A stretch of DNA of 64,000 nucleotides from JABMRW01 sp964396965 (GTDB lineage: Bacteria > Chloroflexota > Dehalococcoidia > Dehalococcoidales > BS750m-G39): assembly GCA_964396965.1 (NCBI GenBank), contig CAYNGD010000006.1, positions 26,768-90,767 on the forward strand, read 5' to 3'. A program made the position numbers and the translations under genes. The notes below the pieces were generated by a model that saw only the letters and a list, made by a program, of their open reading frames with translations, did not search any database and was not told where the DNA came from. Each line of letters begins with the position of its first letter. Positions within the stretch are counted from its first letter, which is position 1. Shown here piece by piece: positions 16,694-25,736 of the stretch.

Positions 16694-18022
16694 ATGTTTG
16701 AAGTACTGACCGATAAGCTAAGCGCCGTCTTCCGCAAACTCAGCAGCCGGGGGCGCTTAAGCGAGAAGGATATAGACGAGGCCCTGCGCCAGGTGCGCCT
16801 GGCCTTATTAGAGGCCGATGTCAATTTTAAGGTGGTCAAGGAGTTCACCGCCCGGGTGAGGGAGCGCTCGCTGGGGGCACAGGTGCTGGAGAGCCTCACC
16901 CCCGCCCAGCAGATGGTCAAGGTCGTCAACGAGGAACTGGTGAGGATACTGGGGGAGGGGGAGAGCCGCCTGGAGGCATCGGCCCATCCGCCTTCGGTGA
17001 TAATGCTGGCCGGCCTGCAGGGCTCGGGCAAGACCACCACCGCCGCCAAGCTGGCCCTGAACCTGAAGCACTCTGGGCAGAAGCCGCTTCTGGTCGCCGC
17101 CGACAACCGCCGTCCCGCCGCCATCGAACAGTTGGTGACGCTGGGCGGGCAGCTCGATATTCCCGTCTATCACGAGACGGTGAAGTCAAAGAGTGTAGAC
17201 GTCTGCGCCCACGCCCTGAAGAAGGCCAGGGAGCTTGGGGCCAGCTGGGCCATTGTTGACACCGCCGGGCGGATGCACATAGATGAAGAGCTGATGGCGG
17301 AGCTGGCCGGGGTCAAGAAAGGGCTTAACCCCACCGAGGTGCTGCTGGTGGTGGACGCCATGACCGGCCAGGACGCGGTCAGGATGGCCGAGGAGTTTAA
17401 TTCCCGGCTGGGCCTGACCGGGCTTATCCTGACCAAGATGGACGGGGACGCCCGGGGCGGGGCCGCCCTTTCCATCAGGTGGGTGAGCGGGGTGCCGATC
17501 AAGTTTATCGGCATCGGCGAGAAGGTGGGCGACTTCGAGCCTTTCTACCCCGACCGTCTGGCCTCGCGCATCCTGGGCATGGGCGATGTGCTGACCTTTA
17601 TCGAGAAGGCGGAGAAGACCTTCGACCAGAAGCGGATGAAAGAGCTGGAGAAGAAGGTCAAGACCGCCAGCTTTACCCTGGAGGACTTTCTCGGCCAGCT
17701 CGGCGAGATACAGAAGATGGGACCGGTAGCCCAGCTGGTGGAGATGCTGCCGGGGGCTTCGCAGCTGGCCAGGAGGATGCCCGCCGGCATGGAGGAGAAG
17801 CAGCTTAAGAAGGTGGAGGCGATGATACGCTCGATGACGCCGGAGGAGAGGCGGACCCCCAACATCATTGACGGCAGCCGGAGGCGGCGCATCGCCAAGG
17901 GGAGCGGGGTGATGACCCAGGATGTCAACCAGCTGTTGAACCAGTTTCGCCAGATGCAGAAGCTGATGAAGCTGGGGGTAAAGGGCAAGCTGCCCGGCAA
18001 TCTAAAGGGGATTTTTGGGTAG
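16694..18022 (+). CDS. ffh: Signal recognition particle protein Ffh (SRP54)
   Basis: 442 residues with the N-terminal four-helix bundle, the G domain (GLQGSGKTTTAAK near 106, DNRRPAA, DTAGRMH, TKMDGDARGG) and a Met-rich M domain (GVMTQDVNQLLNQFRQMQKLMK). With 4.5S RNA it binds signal sequences of nascent membrane and secreted proteins and docks at FtsY. The 4.5S RNA gene was not seen here. The length is normal. In many bacteria rpsP and khpA follow ffh; here they lie 17 kb away on the other strand. Confidence 0.96.
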   Translation: MFEVLTDKLSAVFRKLSSRGRLSEKDIDEALRQVRLALLEADVNFKVVKEFTARVRERSLGAQVLESLTPAQQMVKVVNEELVRILGEGESRLEASAHPPSVIMLAGLQGSGKTTTAAKLALNLKHSGQKPLLVAADNRRPAAIEQLVTLGGQLDIPVYHETVKSKSVDVCAHALKKARELGASWAIVDTAGRMHIDEELMAELAGVKKGLNPTEVLLVVDAMTGQDAVRMAEEFNSRLGLTGLILTKMDGDARGGAALSIRWVSGVPIKFIGIGEKVGDFEPFYPDRLASRILGMGDVLTFIEKAEKTFDQKRMKELEKKVKTASFTLEDFLGQLGEIQKMGPVAQLVEMLPGASQLARRMPAGMEEKQLKKVEAMIRSMTPEERRTPNIIDGSRRRRIAKGSGVMTQDVNQLLNQFRQMQKLMKLGVKGKLPGNLKGIFG

Positions 18023-18070
18023 TCCACAGTCGCCTTACCCGTTAATGGCTTGATACGAGGAGGATTGACC

Positions 18071-18409
18071 ATGGCAACCAAAGTGTTTGTACTGCTGAGC
18101 ACCGGAGACCGGGAAGTGGCTTTGGAGGTTGGGCTGGTATACCCGCTCAATGCGGCCAGGCAGAAGTGGATGGATGAGGTCAAACTCATTATTTTTGGCC
18201 CCTCGGAGAAGCTCGCCGCCTATGATATGGAGGTTCAGGCGATGCTTAAAGATTTGCAGGGGGCTGGTGTTGAAGTTATCGCCTGCAAATGGTGCGCCGA
18301 TAGAATGAAGATAACCGATTTGATTGAGAAAGCCGGAATAGAGGTTGTCTACGTCGGCCCGATAATCTCTCAGCTGTTAAAGAATGGTTGGGCCTCCTTG
18401 ACATTCTGA
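18071..18409 (+). CDS. DsrE/DsrF-like small protein
   Basis: A 112-residue protein with the compact alpha/beta pattern of the DsrE/F/H (YchN) fold: VFVLLSTGDREVALEVGLVYPLNA at the N-terminus, LIIFGPSEKL, then GVEVIACKWCADRM with a Cys pair (C76 and C79 by count) in the position where family members carry sulfur-transfer cysteines. The start at 18071 is chosen because GAGGAGG lies about five bases upstream; an in-frame ATG at 18050 has no such site. It may handle sulfane sulfur or act as a redox partner; this is inferred from the fold only. Confidence 0.65.
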   Translation: MATKVFVLLSTGDREVALEVGLVYPLNAARQKWMDEVKLIIFGPSEKLAAYDMEVQAMLKDLQGAGVEVIACKWCADRMKITDLIEKAGIEVVYVGPIISQLLKNGWASLTF

Positions 18410-18434
18410 GGTAATGCTTAATGTGTGGTGAAGG

Positions 18435-19946
18435 TTATTCCAGATAGTCTTTCAGGCGGCGGCTGCGGCTGGGGTGGCGCAGCTTGCGCAGGGCCTTGGC
18501 CTCAATCTGGCGTATCCTCTCCCGGGTGACGTTGAACTCCTTGCCTACTTCCTCTAGAGTGCGGCTCCTGCCGTCCTCAAGGCCGAAGCGTAGCTGGAGC
18601 ACCCTCTGTTCGCGGGGGCTGAGGCTGGAGAGAACCGAGTCTATCTGCTCTTTGAGAAGCTGCCGGGAGGCGGCATCGGCGGGGGGCAGGGCGTTGCGGT
18701 CCTCGATAAAGTCCCCCAGGTGGCTGTCCTCCTCCTCGCCCATGGGCGATTCCAGAGAAACCGGCAGCTGTGAGACCTTGACTATCTCCCCCACTTTTTC
18801 CGGAGGCATCTCCATCTCCTTGCCGATTTCCTTGGCGGTAGGCTCCCGGCCGTACTCCTGGGCCAGACGGCGGCTCACCCGCAGCAGCTTGTTGATGGTC
18901 TCCACCATATGCACCGGGATGCGGATGGTCCGCGCCTGGTCGGCGATGGAGCGGGTGATGGCCTGGCGGATCCACCAGGTGGCGTAGGTGCTGAACTTAT
19001 AGCCCTTGCGGTAGTCGAATTTTTCCACCGCCCGGATGAGGCCGATGTTGCCCTCTTGGATGAGGTCGAGCAGGGACATACCCCGCCCGATATGCTTCTT
19101 GGCCACGCTGACCACCAGGCGCAGGTTGGCCTCGATGAGGTGGCTTTCTGCCCTCTCCGCATCGAGCTCGATATTGTGCAGGTAAGCCTGGAGCTGTGTC
19201 TCGTAGGCCTGAATGTCGCTGACGAAGCCGGGGTCGTTGACTAGGTTCTCTATGCCCGCCGCCGAGACCTTCTCCCCGATGGCATCGAGTATCTCCTGCG
19301 GCAGCAGGTTGATATTGAGCGAAAGCTCGGTGAGAAAGAGCTCGGTCTCGGTGATTGATTTCTGGGAGTGGTGGGCCATCGCCAGGATGAGGTTGGGGCT
19401 TATTTCGCTGTCAATGCTTTCCCGCAGTTTATTGTTATAGATTTTCTCCAGGAAGCTGGCCTCAGTTGGCAGCTCCAGGTGCTGGTGGATTAGGTTGATG
19501 ATTGGGGCGGCCTGGGCCAGCTCGTGGAGTATGGCCAGTATTATCTCGGTGGCGGTCGGCTCTGAGCCGTATTTTTCCCGGTAGTCCTGTTTGACCTGTT
19601 TTATGCGCCGCCCCTCCTCCATCTTTCGGGCCAGCTCCTTTTCCTCTTCGGCGGTGAGCAGGGAGACCCGCCCGATTTCGTGGAGGTACATCCGCACCGG
19701 GTCATCGACCACCTCCGGCTCCCCCATCTGTTCCAGCGGTAACTCCAGCTCCAGGTCTGACGACTCGGGCTTTTCAATCTCGAGGTGCCTTATCTCGCGC
19801 CAGGGGGCGTCTTCGTTGCCGTTATCTCCGTTTTCCTCGTCCTCGGATTCGGCGAAGGAGCTCAATTCGGCTGGCTCTTCGACATCTGCGTCCAGCCGCT
19901 CGTCTTCGGTCTTTTCTTCCTCGTCCCTGTCATCTTTTTTGGCCAT
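18435..19946 (-). CDS. rpoD: Primary sigma factor RpoD (sigma-70)
   Basis: A 503-residue group 1 sigma factor. The N-terminal ~90 residues are very acidic. Region 1.2 (DPVRMYLHEIGRVSLL), region 2 (NLRLVVSVAKKHIGRGMSLLDL to KFSTYATWWIRQAI, about 268-330), region 3 and region 4 (SPREQRVLQLRFGLEDG to TRERIRQIEAKALRKLR) are all intact. A non-conserved insert of about 100 residues lies between regions 1.2 and 2. It directs RNA polymerase to TTGACA/TATAAT-type promoters like those seen across the window. Its start lies inside the end of dnaG (17-base overlap), the classical macromolecular-synthesis pairing. Confidence 0.96.
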   Translation of the reverse strand: MAKKDDRDEEEKTEDERLDADVEEPAELSSFAESEDEENGDNGNEDAPWREIRHLEIEKPESSDLELELPLEQMGEPEVVDDPVRMYLHEIGRVSLLTAEEEKELARKMEEGRRIKQVKQDYREKYGSEPTATEIILAILHELAQAAPIINLIHQHLELPTEASFLEKIYNNKLRESIDSEISPNLILAMAHHSQKSITETELFLTELSLNINLLPQEILDAIGEKVSAAGIENLVNDPGFVSDIQAYETQLQAYLHNIELDAERAESHLIEANLRLVVSVAKKHIGRGMSLLDLIQEGNIGLIRAVEKFDYRKGYKFSTYATWWIRQAITRSIADQARTIRIPVHMVETINKLLRVSRRLAQEYGREPTAKEIGKEMEMPPEKVGEIVKVSQLPVSLESPMGEEEDSHLGDFIEDRNALPPADAASRQLLKEQIDSVLSSLSPREQRVLQLRFGLEDGRSRTLEEVGKEFNVTRERIRQIEAKALRKLRHPSRSRRLKDYLE

Positions 19947-21717
19947 TGTCTCTTCCTCTTTGTGCTGACCGCCGCTGGCTTTTCTGGGCCAGGACCTCGC
20001 CCAGCTGGCTGTTGACCTCGGTCCCCAGTTCCCTCAGCTTGGCCAGCTCGGCGGTAGTACCTCCTGACTGGGCCTCCAGGGCTAACACCGCTTCCTGTTT
20101 GTTTTTCAAGTTCCGCAGGAACTTTTCCCTTAAGTCCAGGGCGCACTGGGCGTATTTCTGCTCTAGATTGTTGCTCAGGAGCTGTCTGGTGAGCAGGGAG
20201 TCAAGGTGCTCGTGGATGGCCGGCTCTAGCCTGTCTTTTATCTCTTCTATTTTATCACTCTGCCGCCAGGCGATAAAGATTTCCCGGTTTTCGCTGTTTT
20301 CAAAATACTCTGGCTTCAGCCCTTCCTCCCGGCGCTTTAGCACCGGGTGCTGGAGTAGTAATGCCAGGCAGTACTCCTCTTTGGGGCTGGACAGGGTCGG
20401 GCGCACCGGTGCCGCCTCCGGCGCTCTGGCCTGGCCTCTGACCTGACTGGACTTGAGCCTGACCAGATCGGCTTCCAGCTCCCTTTCGGTTACCCTGAGC
20501 AGGCCGGCCAGCTTTTGTAAATAGTGGGCCTTGCGCACGTTGTCCCTTATCTCGGCGATGATGGGCAGCAGCCTGTCCCGGGCGGAGGTCTTGCCCCTGG
20601 CGGTGTTTAGGTCAAGCCCGGCGGTGGCCATATTAAAGGTGTAGTCAACGATGGGCACCGCCTTTTCCACCAGCCCCTGCCAGTTCTTCTTGTCCTTTTT
20701 GATAACGTCGTCGGGGTCTTGGCCCTCCGGCATGATGGTGACCCTGACCTCGGCATCGAGGGTGTTCTCGTAGCCCACCGCCCTCAGGGTGGCCTCCTCG
20801 CCGGCGGCGTCGGCGTCCAGGGCCAGAATCAGGTTGCGGGTGAGCCTCTTTAATATATTGACCTGCCTTTCGGTGACCGCCGTGCCCATCGAGGCGACCA
20901 CGTTGCTGAAGCCGTTCTGGTGGGCGGTGATGACGTCCATGTAGCCCTCGACGATGATGGCCGCATCCTTCTCCCTGATGGCATCCCTGGCCAGGTTGAT
21001 CCCGTAGAGGGTGCCGCTCTTATCGAAGAGGGGGGTCTGTGGTGAGTTGATGTATTTGGGCAGCGAGTCATCCAGCACCCGCCCGCCGAAGCCGGTGACG
21101 CGCCCCCGCACGTCAAAGATGGGGAACATCAGCTTGTTGCGGAAGCGGTCGTGGGATTGTTTGCCTTCGGCCTCTATTATCAGGCCGGCGCTGAGCATCT
21201 CCTTTTCGGTATAGTCTCTCTCTAAAAGGTATTTTTTGAGAGCATCCCAGCTGTTGGCGCTGTAGCCCAGCTGGAACGCTTTTACCGTATCTTCGGTGAA
21301 GCCTCTTTTGGCGATATAGTCCTGCGCCTTCTGTCCCGCCGCTGAGTTAAGCAGCAGGTTGTGGAAGTACTGCGCCGCCGCCTGGTTTACATCGTAAAGC
21401 CGTTGCCTCTCCCCGCTCTCCGCCCCCGGCTCGAACCTTGACGGGATAACCACCCCCGCCTTCTGGGCGAGCTGCCTCAGGGCCTCGCCGAAGTCTATGT
21501 TCTGCTTTTTCATGACGAAGGAGAAGACATCGCCGCCGTTGTTGCAGCCGAAGCAGTGCCAGCTCTGCTGCTCCGGGTAGACATAGAAGGAGGGGTGCTT
21601 CTCGCCGTGGAAGGGGCAGAGGCCTTTAAAGGTTTTTCCGGCCTTGGTCAGCTTGATGTCCCGGCCAATGACCTCGACGATGTCTATCCTCTGCTTTACC
21701 TCGTCAACAGCGCCCAT
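19930..21717 (-). CDS. dnaG: DNA primase
   Basis: A 595-residue primase. The zinc-binding domain uses C34, H37, C55 and C58 (CPFHGEKHP and WHCFGC). The catalytic core follows with KYINSPQTPLFDKSGTLYG and a Toprim domain (IIVEGYMDV, ALDADAAGEEA near 260-310). A C-terminal helicase-interaction region of low complexity completes it. It makes RNA primers at the replication fork. It overlaps rpoD by 17 bases. A TATAAT lies eight bases before its ATG, so the mRNA may be leaderless or nearly so. Confidence 0.95.
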   Translation of the reverse strand: MGAVDEVKQRIDIVEVIGRDIKLTKAGKTFKGLCPFHGEKHPSFYVYPEQQSWHCFGCNNGGDVFSFVMKKQNIDFGEALRQLAQKAGVVIPSRFEPGAESGERQRLYDVNQAAAQYFHNLLLNSAAGQKAQDYIAKRGFTEDTVKAFQLGYSANSWDALKKYLLERDYTEKEMLSAGLIIEAEGKQSHDRFRNKLMFPIFDVRGRVTGFGGRVLDDSLPKYINSPQTPLFDKSGTLYGINLARDAIREKDAAIIVEGYMDVITAHQNGFSNVVASMGTAVTERQVNILKRLTRNLILALDADAAGEEATLRAVGYENTLDAEVRVTIMPEGQDPDDVIKKDKKNWQGLVEKAVPIVDYTFNMATAGLDLNTARGKTSARDRLLPIIAEIRDNVRKAHYLQKLAGLLRVTERELEADLVRLKSSQVRGQARAPEAAPVRPTLSSPKEEYCLALLLQHPVLKRREEGLKPEYFENSENREIFIAWRQSDKIEEIKDRLEPAIHEHLDSLLTRQLLSNNLEQKYAQCALDLREKFLRNLKNKQEAVLALEAQSGGTTAELAKLRELGTEVNSQLGEVLAQKSQRRSAQRGRDNGQKR

Positions 21718-21725
21718 ATCTATAT

Positions 21726-21731
21726 ATTATA
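21726..21731 (-). promoter_or_regulatory. -10 element of the dnaG-rpoD operon
   Basis: TATAAT on the minus strand, eight bases before the dnaG ATG, without a clear -35 hexamer. Transcription would start at or very near the start codon. Confidence 0.5.
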
Positions 21732-21788
21732 TACCATTTTTACCGTCGTTTTGCTTCTAACCCCGCCCCATTTTTAAACCAGTGTTCT

Positions 21789-21924
21789 TTTTCCCATACC
21801 CACCCGCCCTCAGAGGTTTCACCCTTTTAGACTCTTTTTCCCCTCCGCTCGAAAGGGGCTGACCTCTTTCACTCTTGGGGGGAGTAACCCTTTCCTTATA
21901 AGGGCGGCAGGGCGGGAATAGATA
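21789..21924. repeat. Dispersed inverted-end repeat, copy 1
   Basis: One end reads TTCCCATACCCACCCGCCCT (21791-21810) followed by CAGAGGTTTCACCC; the other reads GGGCGGCAGGGCGGGAATAG (about 21902-21921). These match the ends of the other copies in the window. It fills the gap between the dGTPase and dnaG and encodes nothing visible. Confidence 0.7.
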
Positions 21925-21927
21925 AAT

Positions 21928-23058
21928 CTAGCGGGGTGGGGGAAACTCGTAGTCGCCGAAGAGTGGGAGACTCCTGGCCTGGGGTGGTTTCTTGGCCTTT
22001 GGCTTTCTAATGGGCGGCGGTTGCGGCTTGGGGGTGGGGAAGATCTCCTCAACCATTCTTATGGCGTACTGGTCGGTCATTCCGGCGATGTAGTCCACCA
22101 CCCTCCGCTCCAGCTCGTCGCTGTAGAAGCGGTACTCCGCCGGCATTTTATCGGCATTCTCCTTGAAGTATTTATACAGGGTGCGGATTATCTCTCTGGC
22201 CTTCTCCGACTCCTCCTGGGCCGAGCGCACGTTATAGACCCGCTTGAAGAGGAAGTCGCGCAGGGCATCGGTCGCTGCCAGGACCTCCGGGCTCATGGTT
22301 ATGGAAGGCCTTTCCCTGGTGTCCGTCATCGAGGGATAGCAGCGTTCGATGATGTCACAGACCATGGTGTTGATGCGCAGGGAGCGGGTGTTGCCCAGGA
22401 CGGTGATGGCGGCCAGGGGCAGCTCGCCCTCGGAGAGCATGCCCGCCCTGATGGCATCGTCAATATCGTGGTTGATGTAGGCGATTGAGTCCGAAATCCT
22501 GACCACCTCGCCCTCCAGTGTTCCGGCCTCCCCGCCCCTGATGCTCTCCCTCTCCTTGGAGTGGTGTAAAATGCCGTCCCTCACCTCCCAGGTGAGGTTG
22601 AGCCCATGGCCGTCGTTCTCCAGCAGGTCCACCACCCGCAGGCTCTGCTCGTTGTGCTTAAAGCCCTTGCGGTAGAGTTCGTTTAAGACATCCTCGCCGA
22701 CATGGCCGAAGGGGGTGTGCCCCAGGTCGTGCCCCAGGGCGATGGCCTCGGTCAGGTCTTCGTTCAGATTAAGCGCCCTTGAGATGGTGCGGGCTATCTG
22801 GGAAACCTCCAGGGTGTGGGTAAGCCGGGTGACGTAGTGGTCGCCCAGGGGGGCGATAAAGACCTGCGTCTTGTGCTTTAAGCGGCGGAAGGCCTTGCTG
22901 TGGATGATGCGGTCACGGTCGCGCTGGAAGGCGGTGCGCACCGGGCAGGGCTCCTCTGGTCTGGCTCTACCCCGGGAGTACCTGCTCTTGGCGGCGTGCG
23001 GGGAGAGGCTTTCTTCCCTTTCTTCGGCGAGCTGTCGGATATTAAGCCGGCCAATCAT
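21928..23058 (-). CDS. HD-domain dGTPase-like triphosphohydrolase
   Basis: A 376-residue protein of the dGTPase (Dgt) family, which removes triphosphate from dNTPs. The HD metal site is visible as RLTHTLEVSQIA (H81), ALGHDLGHTPFGH (H110-D111) and a later SDSIAYINHDIDDA. The KAFRRLKHKTQVF motif is family-typical. The ATG at 23058 overlaps the ppsA stop as ATGA and gives MIGRLNIRQLAEE; a longer frame from 23148 runs through the ppsA 3' end and is not supported. The C-terminal ~40 residues are rich in Pro and Lys. It is probably cotranscribed with ppsA. Confidence 0.88.
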   Translation of the reverse strand: MIGRLNIRQLAEEREESLSPHAAKSRYSRGRARPEEPCPVRTAFQRDRDRIIHSKAFRRLKHKTQVFIAPLGDHYVTRLTHTLEVSQIARTISRALNLNEDLTEAIALGHDLGHTPFGHVGEDVLNELYRKGFKHNEQSLRVVDLLENDGHGLNLTWEVRDGILHHSKERESIRGGEAGTLEGEVVRISDSIAYINHDIDDAIRAGMLSEGELPLAAITVLGNTRSLRINTMVCDIIERCYPSMTDTRERPSITMSPEVLAATDALRDFLFKRVYNVRSAQEESEKAREIIRTLYKYFKENADKMPAEYRFYSDELERRVVDYIAGMTDQYAIRMVEEIFPTPKPQPPPIRKPKAKKPPQARSLPLFGDYEFPPPR

Positions 23059-25313
23059 TTTTCTTTTAGCTTGGCTTCTGCCTTGGCGATTATCTCTCTG
23101 GTGGTGCCAATCATATCCGGGCTTATCGAGACCGAGGTGATGCCCCACTTTACCAGCTTTTCGGTGAGCTCGGGATATACCGAGGGCGCCTGCCCGCAGA
23201 TAGACGAGGTGACCCCCATCTTCCTGGTTATCTTGACCACCCTCTCCAGGGCGACCATCACCGCTTCGTCACGCTCATCGAAGGTCCCGGCCAGCTTTTC
23301 GCTGTCCCGGTCAATGCCCAGGATAAGCTGGGTCAGGTCATTGGAGCCGATGGAGATACCGTCGATGCCTACCTCTAAAAACTTCTCCAGAATCAAAACG
23401 TTGGAGGGCACCTCGACCATCATCCACAGCTTGAAGTCCTCGGAGCGCACCAGCCCCTCGGCCTCCATTATTTTCTTGGTCCCGATAAGCTCGTTGACCG
23501 TCCTGACGAAGGGAATCATCACCCAAAGGTTCTTGTGCTCTTTTCTGACCCTCTTGATGGCCTCCAGCTCCAGTTTGAACACCTCGATGTCGGTGATATA
23601 GCGCGAGGCCCCCCGGTAGCCAATCATGGGGTTTTCCTCTACCGGCTCGTAGTCCTGGCCGCCGGTGAGCTCCCGGTATTCGTTGGTCTTGAAATCGTTG
23701 GTGCGATAGACCACGGGGCGGGGGTCGAAGGCCTGGGCGAAGAGGTTGATGCCGTGGTAGAGCTTTTCCACGAATTCCTCTTCACGATGGTGCTTGATCA
23801 TGTACTGGGGGTGTTCACCAATCTGGGCCACGATGAACTCGGCCCTGAGAAGGCCCACCCCGTCCACGTTGTGGGCGGCTACCTTTTCCGCCAGCTCGGG
23901 CTGGGCCAGGTTTACGTAAACCCTGGTCTTGGTCCTGACCGCTTCCCGGAGCATATCGGATACGGCGGTGGTCTTTATCCTCCTTGTCACCTTGCCTTCG
24001 TAGACCTTGCCGTGCGAACCGTCCACGGTGACTACCTGCCCGTTATTAAGGGTGGTGGTGGCGCGCTCGGTGCCGACCACGCAGGGGATGCCCAGCTCCC
24101 GGCTGACGATGGCGGCGTGGGCGGTCCGGCCGCCCCGGTCGGTGACGATGGCCACCGCCCGCTTCATCGCCGGGACGAAATCCGGGGTGGTCATCTCCGC
24201 CACCAGTATATCGCCATCGTGCACCTTGTCTATCTGGGAGATATCTTTCATTATCTTGGCCGGGCCGGAGGCAATGCCCGGGCTGGCCTTATCGCCGGTG
24301 AGCAGTACCGGGGCTTTAATCTCCTCCTCTTCTTCGGTGGGCTTCTTGATGGTGGTTACCGGCCGGGTCTGGACGATATAGATTTTGTCGTCTTCCTTGG
24401 CCCACTCGATGTCCTGGGGGAACTTGTACCACGCCTCGAGCTTTTTGCCCAGCTTGGCTATCTGGACTATTTCCTCATCGGTTACTTTTTGTTTCCCCTG
24501 CTCCGCCTCTGGGATTTCCTGCCAGATATTGGTCTCTTCGCTGGTAGCTTTGGGGTTCCTGACCAGCCGCTGCTCCTGCCGGGCCAGCTTCTTGCTGACT
24601 ATCTTGGCCTCTTTTTTATCGACGATGTAAAGGTCAGGGGTTACCTCCCCGGAGACGATAGCCTCGCCCAGGCCGTAGACCGCCTCGATGATGATGTGTT
24701 CGGGGTCGCTGGTGACCGGCTCTATGGTGAACATCACCCCGGAGGCCCGGGACTGGACCATTTTTTCCACCGGCACGGCGATGCCCACCTTGAAGTGGTC
24801 GAAGCCCTGCTGGTGGCGGTAGAAGATGGCCCTCGGTTCAAAGAGAGAGGCCCAGCAGCCCAGGACGGCGGCGATCACCTCCCTCTTCCCCTCAATGTTG
24901 AGGAAGGTGCGCTGCTGGCCGGCGAAAGAGGCCTCGGGCAAATCTTCGGCGGTGGCCGAGGAGCGCACCGCCACCAGCCCGCCGCCCATCTCGGTGTAGG
25001 CCTGGCTGATTGCCCGGGCTGTTCCCGCGGGCATGGGGGTGTCGCTGATTAGCTGTTTGATCTGGCCGGCAATCTGGTGGAGCTGGTTGCTGTTGTCCGG
25101 GTTTAGCGACTTCAGCAGCCTGCCGATTTTGTCGTTGAGGCCTGTTTTGTCCAGAAAGTCAAAATAGGCTTCGGCGGTGACGATAAATCCGGGCGGGACC
25201 GGTATCTTGGCCCTGGTCATCTCGCCGAGGTTGGCTCCCTTGCCGCCGGCGGTGGCTACATCATTTTTGGTAACCTCGTTGAACCAGACAACAAGCTTCA
25301 GGGCTGGGCTCAT
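23055..25313 (-). CDS. ppsA: Phosphoenolpyruvate synthase (pyruvate, water dikinase)
   Basis: A 752-residue enzyme that makes PEP from pyruvate and ATP (AMP and phosphate released). The ATP-grasp domain spans about 1-330 (GGKGANLGEM, AVRSSATAEDLP). The phosphohistidine domain carries the swivelling His in GGRTAHAAIVSRELGIPCVVG (near 395-415). The C-terminal barrel has GLLRAEFI, EVPSN, SIGSNDLTQ and SSICGQAPS. Length and order fit PpsA rather than PPDK. AAGGAGG precedes the ATG at 25313. It supports gluconeogenesis in an organism that fixes or assimilates C2/C3 compounds. Confidence 0.93.
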   Translation of the reverse strand: MSPALKLVVWFNEVTKNDVATAGGKGANLGEMTRAKIPVPPGFIVTAEAYFDFLDKTGLNDKIGRLLKSLNPDNSNQLHQIAGQIKQLISDTPMPAGTARAISQAYTEMGGGLVAVRSSATAEDLPEASFAGQQRTFLNIEGKREVIAAVLGCWASLFEPRAIFYRHQQGFDHFKVGIAVPVEKMVQSRASGVMFTIEPVTSDPEHIIIEAVYGLGEAIVSGEVTPDLYIVDKKEAKIVSKKLARQEQRLVRNPKATSEETNIWQEIPEAEQGKQKVTDEEIVQIAKLGKKLEAWYKFPQDIEWAKEDDKIYIVQTRPVTTIKKPTEEEEEIKAPVLLTGDKASPGIASGPAKIMKDISQIDKVHDGDILVAEMTTPDFVPAMKRAVAIVTDRGGRTAHAAIVSRELGIPCVVGTERATTTLNNGQVVTVDGSHGKVYEGKVTRRIKTTAVSDMLREAVRTKTRVYVNLAQPELAEKVAAHNVDGVGLLRAEFIVAQIGEHPQYMIKHHREEEFVEKLYHGINLFAQAFDPRPVVYRTNDFKTNEYRELTGGQDYEPVEENPMIGYRGASRYITDIEVFKLELEAIKRVRKEHKNLWVMIPFVRTVNELIGTKKIMEAEGLVRSEDFKLWMMVEVPSNVLILEKFLEVGIDGISIGSNDLTQLILGIDRDSEKLAGTFDERDEAVMVALERVVKITRKMGVTSSICGQAPSVYPELTEKLVKWGITSVSISPDMIGTTREIIAKAEAKLKEK

Positions 25314-25421
25314 GCTGCTCCTCCTTGTAGTTGTCTTTTAACCGGTGCCGGGGATAAGAACGGGGTCTTTTAATGTCTTGAATTAAGGACTAAAGGGCTT
25401 CTCCTTTGCCTTGATGGTTTA

Positions 25422-25430
25422 ATTATAACA
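25422..25430 (-). promoter_or_regulatory. Extended -10 promoter of ppsA
   Basis: On the minus strand TGTTATAAT (TATAAT at 25422-25427) gives an extended -10 about 110 bases before the ppsA ATG. The long leader, 25314-25415, shows no clear riboswitch or terminator. Confidence 0.5.
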
Positions 25431-25469
25431 TTTAAATACCGCCAAGCAAAAGCGGGGGATTCCCCGGTT

Positions 25470-25595
25470 TTTAAAGTACGTTTTGTTTCCCACTCTCCCA
25501 CCCTTCGGAGGCATGGCCTCCAAATCCTTATTCTTGGGGTGGGGGAAAGGGCTTTAGCCCTTTTATATTAAGGGCGGCAGGTGGGAAAAGATATA
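25470..25595. repeat. Dispersed inverted-end repeat, copy 2
   Basis: Begins with TTTTTAAAGTACGTTTTG and TTTCCCACTCTCCCACCCTT and ends with GGGCGGCAGGTGGGAAAAGA. Internal short palindromes (GGAGGCATGGCCTCC, AAAGGGCTTTAGCCCTTTT) are present. It occupies the middle of the 423-base gap between ppsA and the DUF151 gene; the rest of that gap holds the two divergent promoters. Confidence 0.75.
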
Positions 25596-25672
25596 AAAAG
25601 GGGTGGGGTAAGGAGATTGTAAATAGGCAAAAAACGACGTTTGAAAAGCGAGGGAGGGTGACCTTTTCTTTA

Positions 25673-25701
25673 TTGACAGTGGGGGTGTTGTGGAGTAAAA
25701 T
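25673..25701 (+). promoter_or_regulatory. Promoter of the DUF151 gene
   Basis: TTGACA (25673-25678), 17-base spacer, TAAAAT (25696-25701). Start of transcription would be near 25708, leaving a ~29-base leader with GAGGAGG before the ATG at 25737. Confidence 0.75.
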
Positions 25702-25736
25702 TTATTTTGCTGGTGTGAAGCAGAGGAGGTAGTTCC

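Noticed and set aside
23535..25052. 505-codon open frame on the plus strand, antisense to ppsA
   Set aside because: It mirrors the GC-rich third positions of ppsA, has no family resemblance or ribosome site, and ppsA on the other strand is complete with all motifs.
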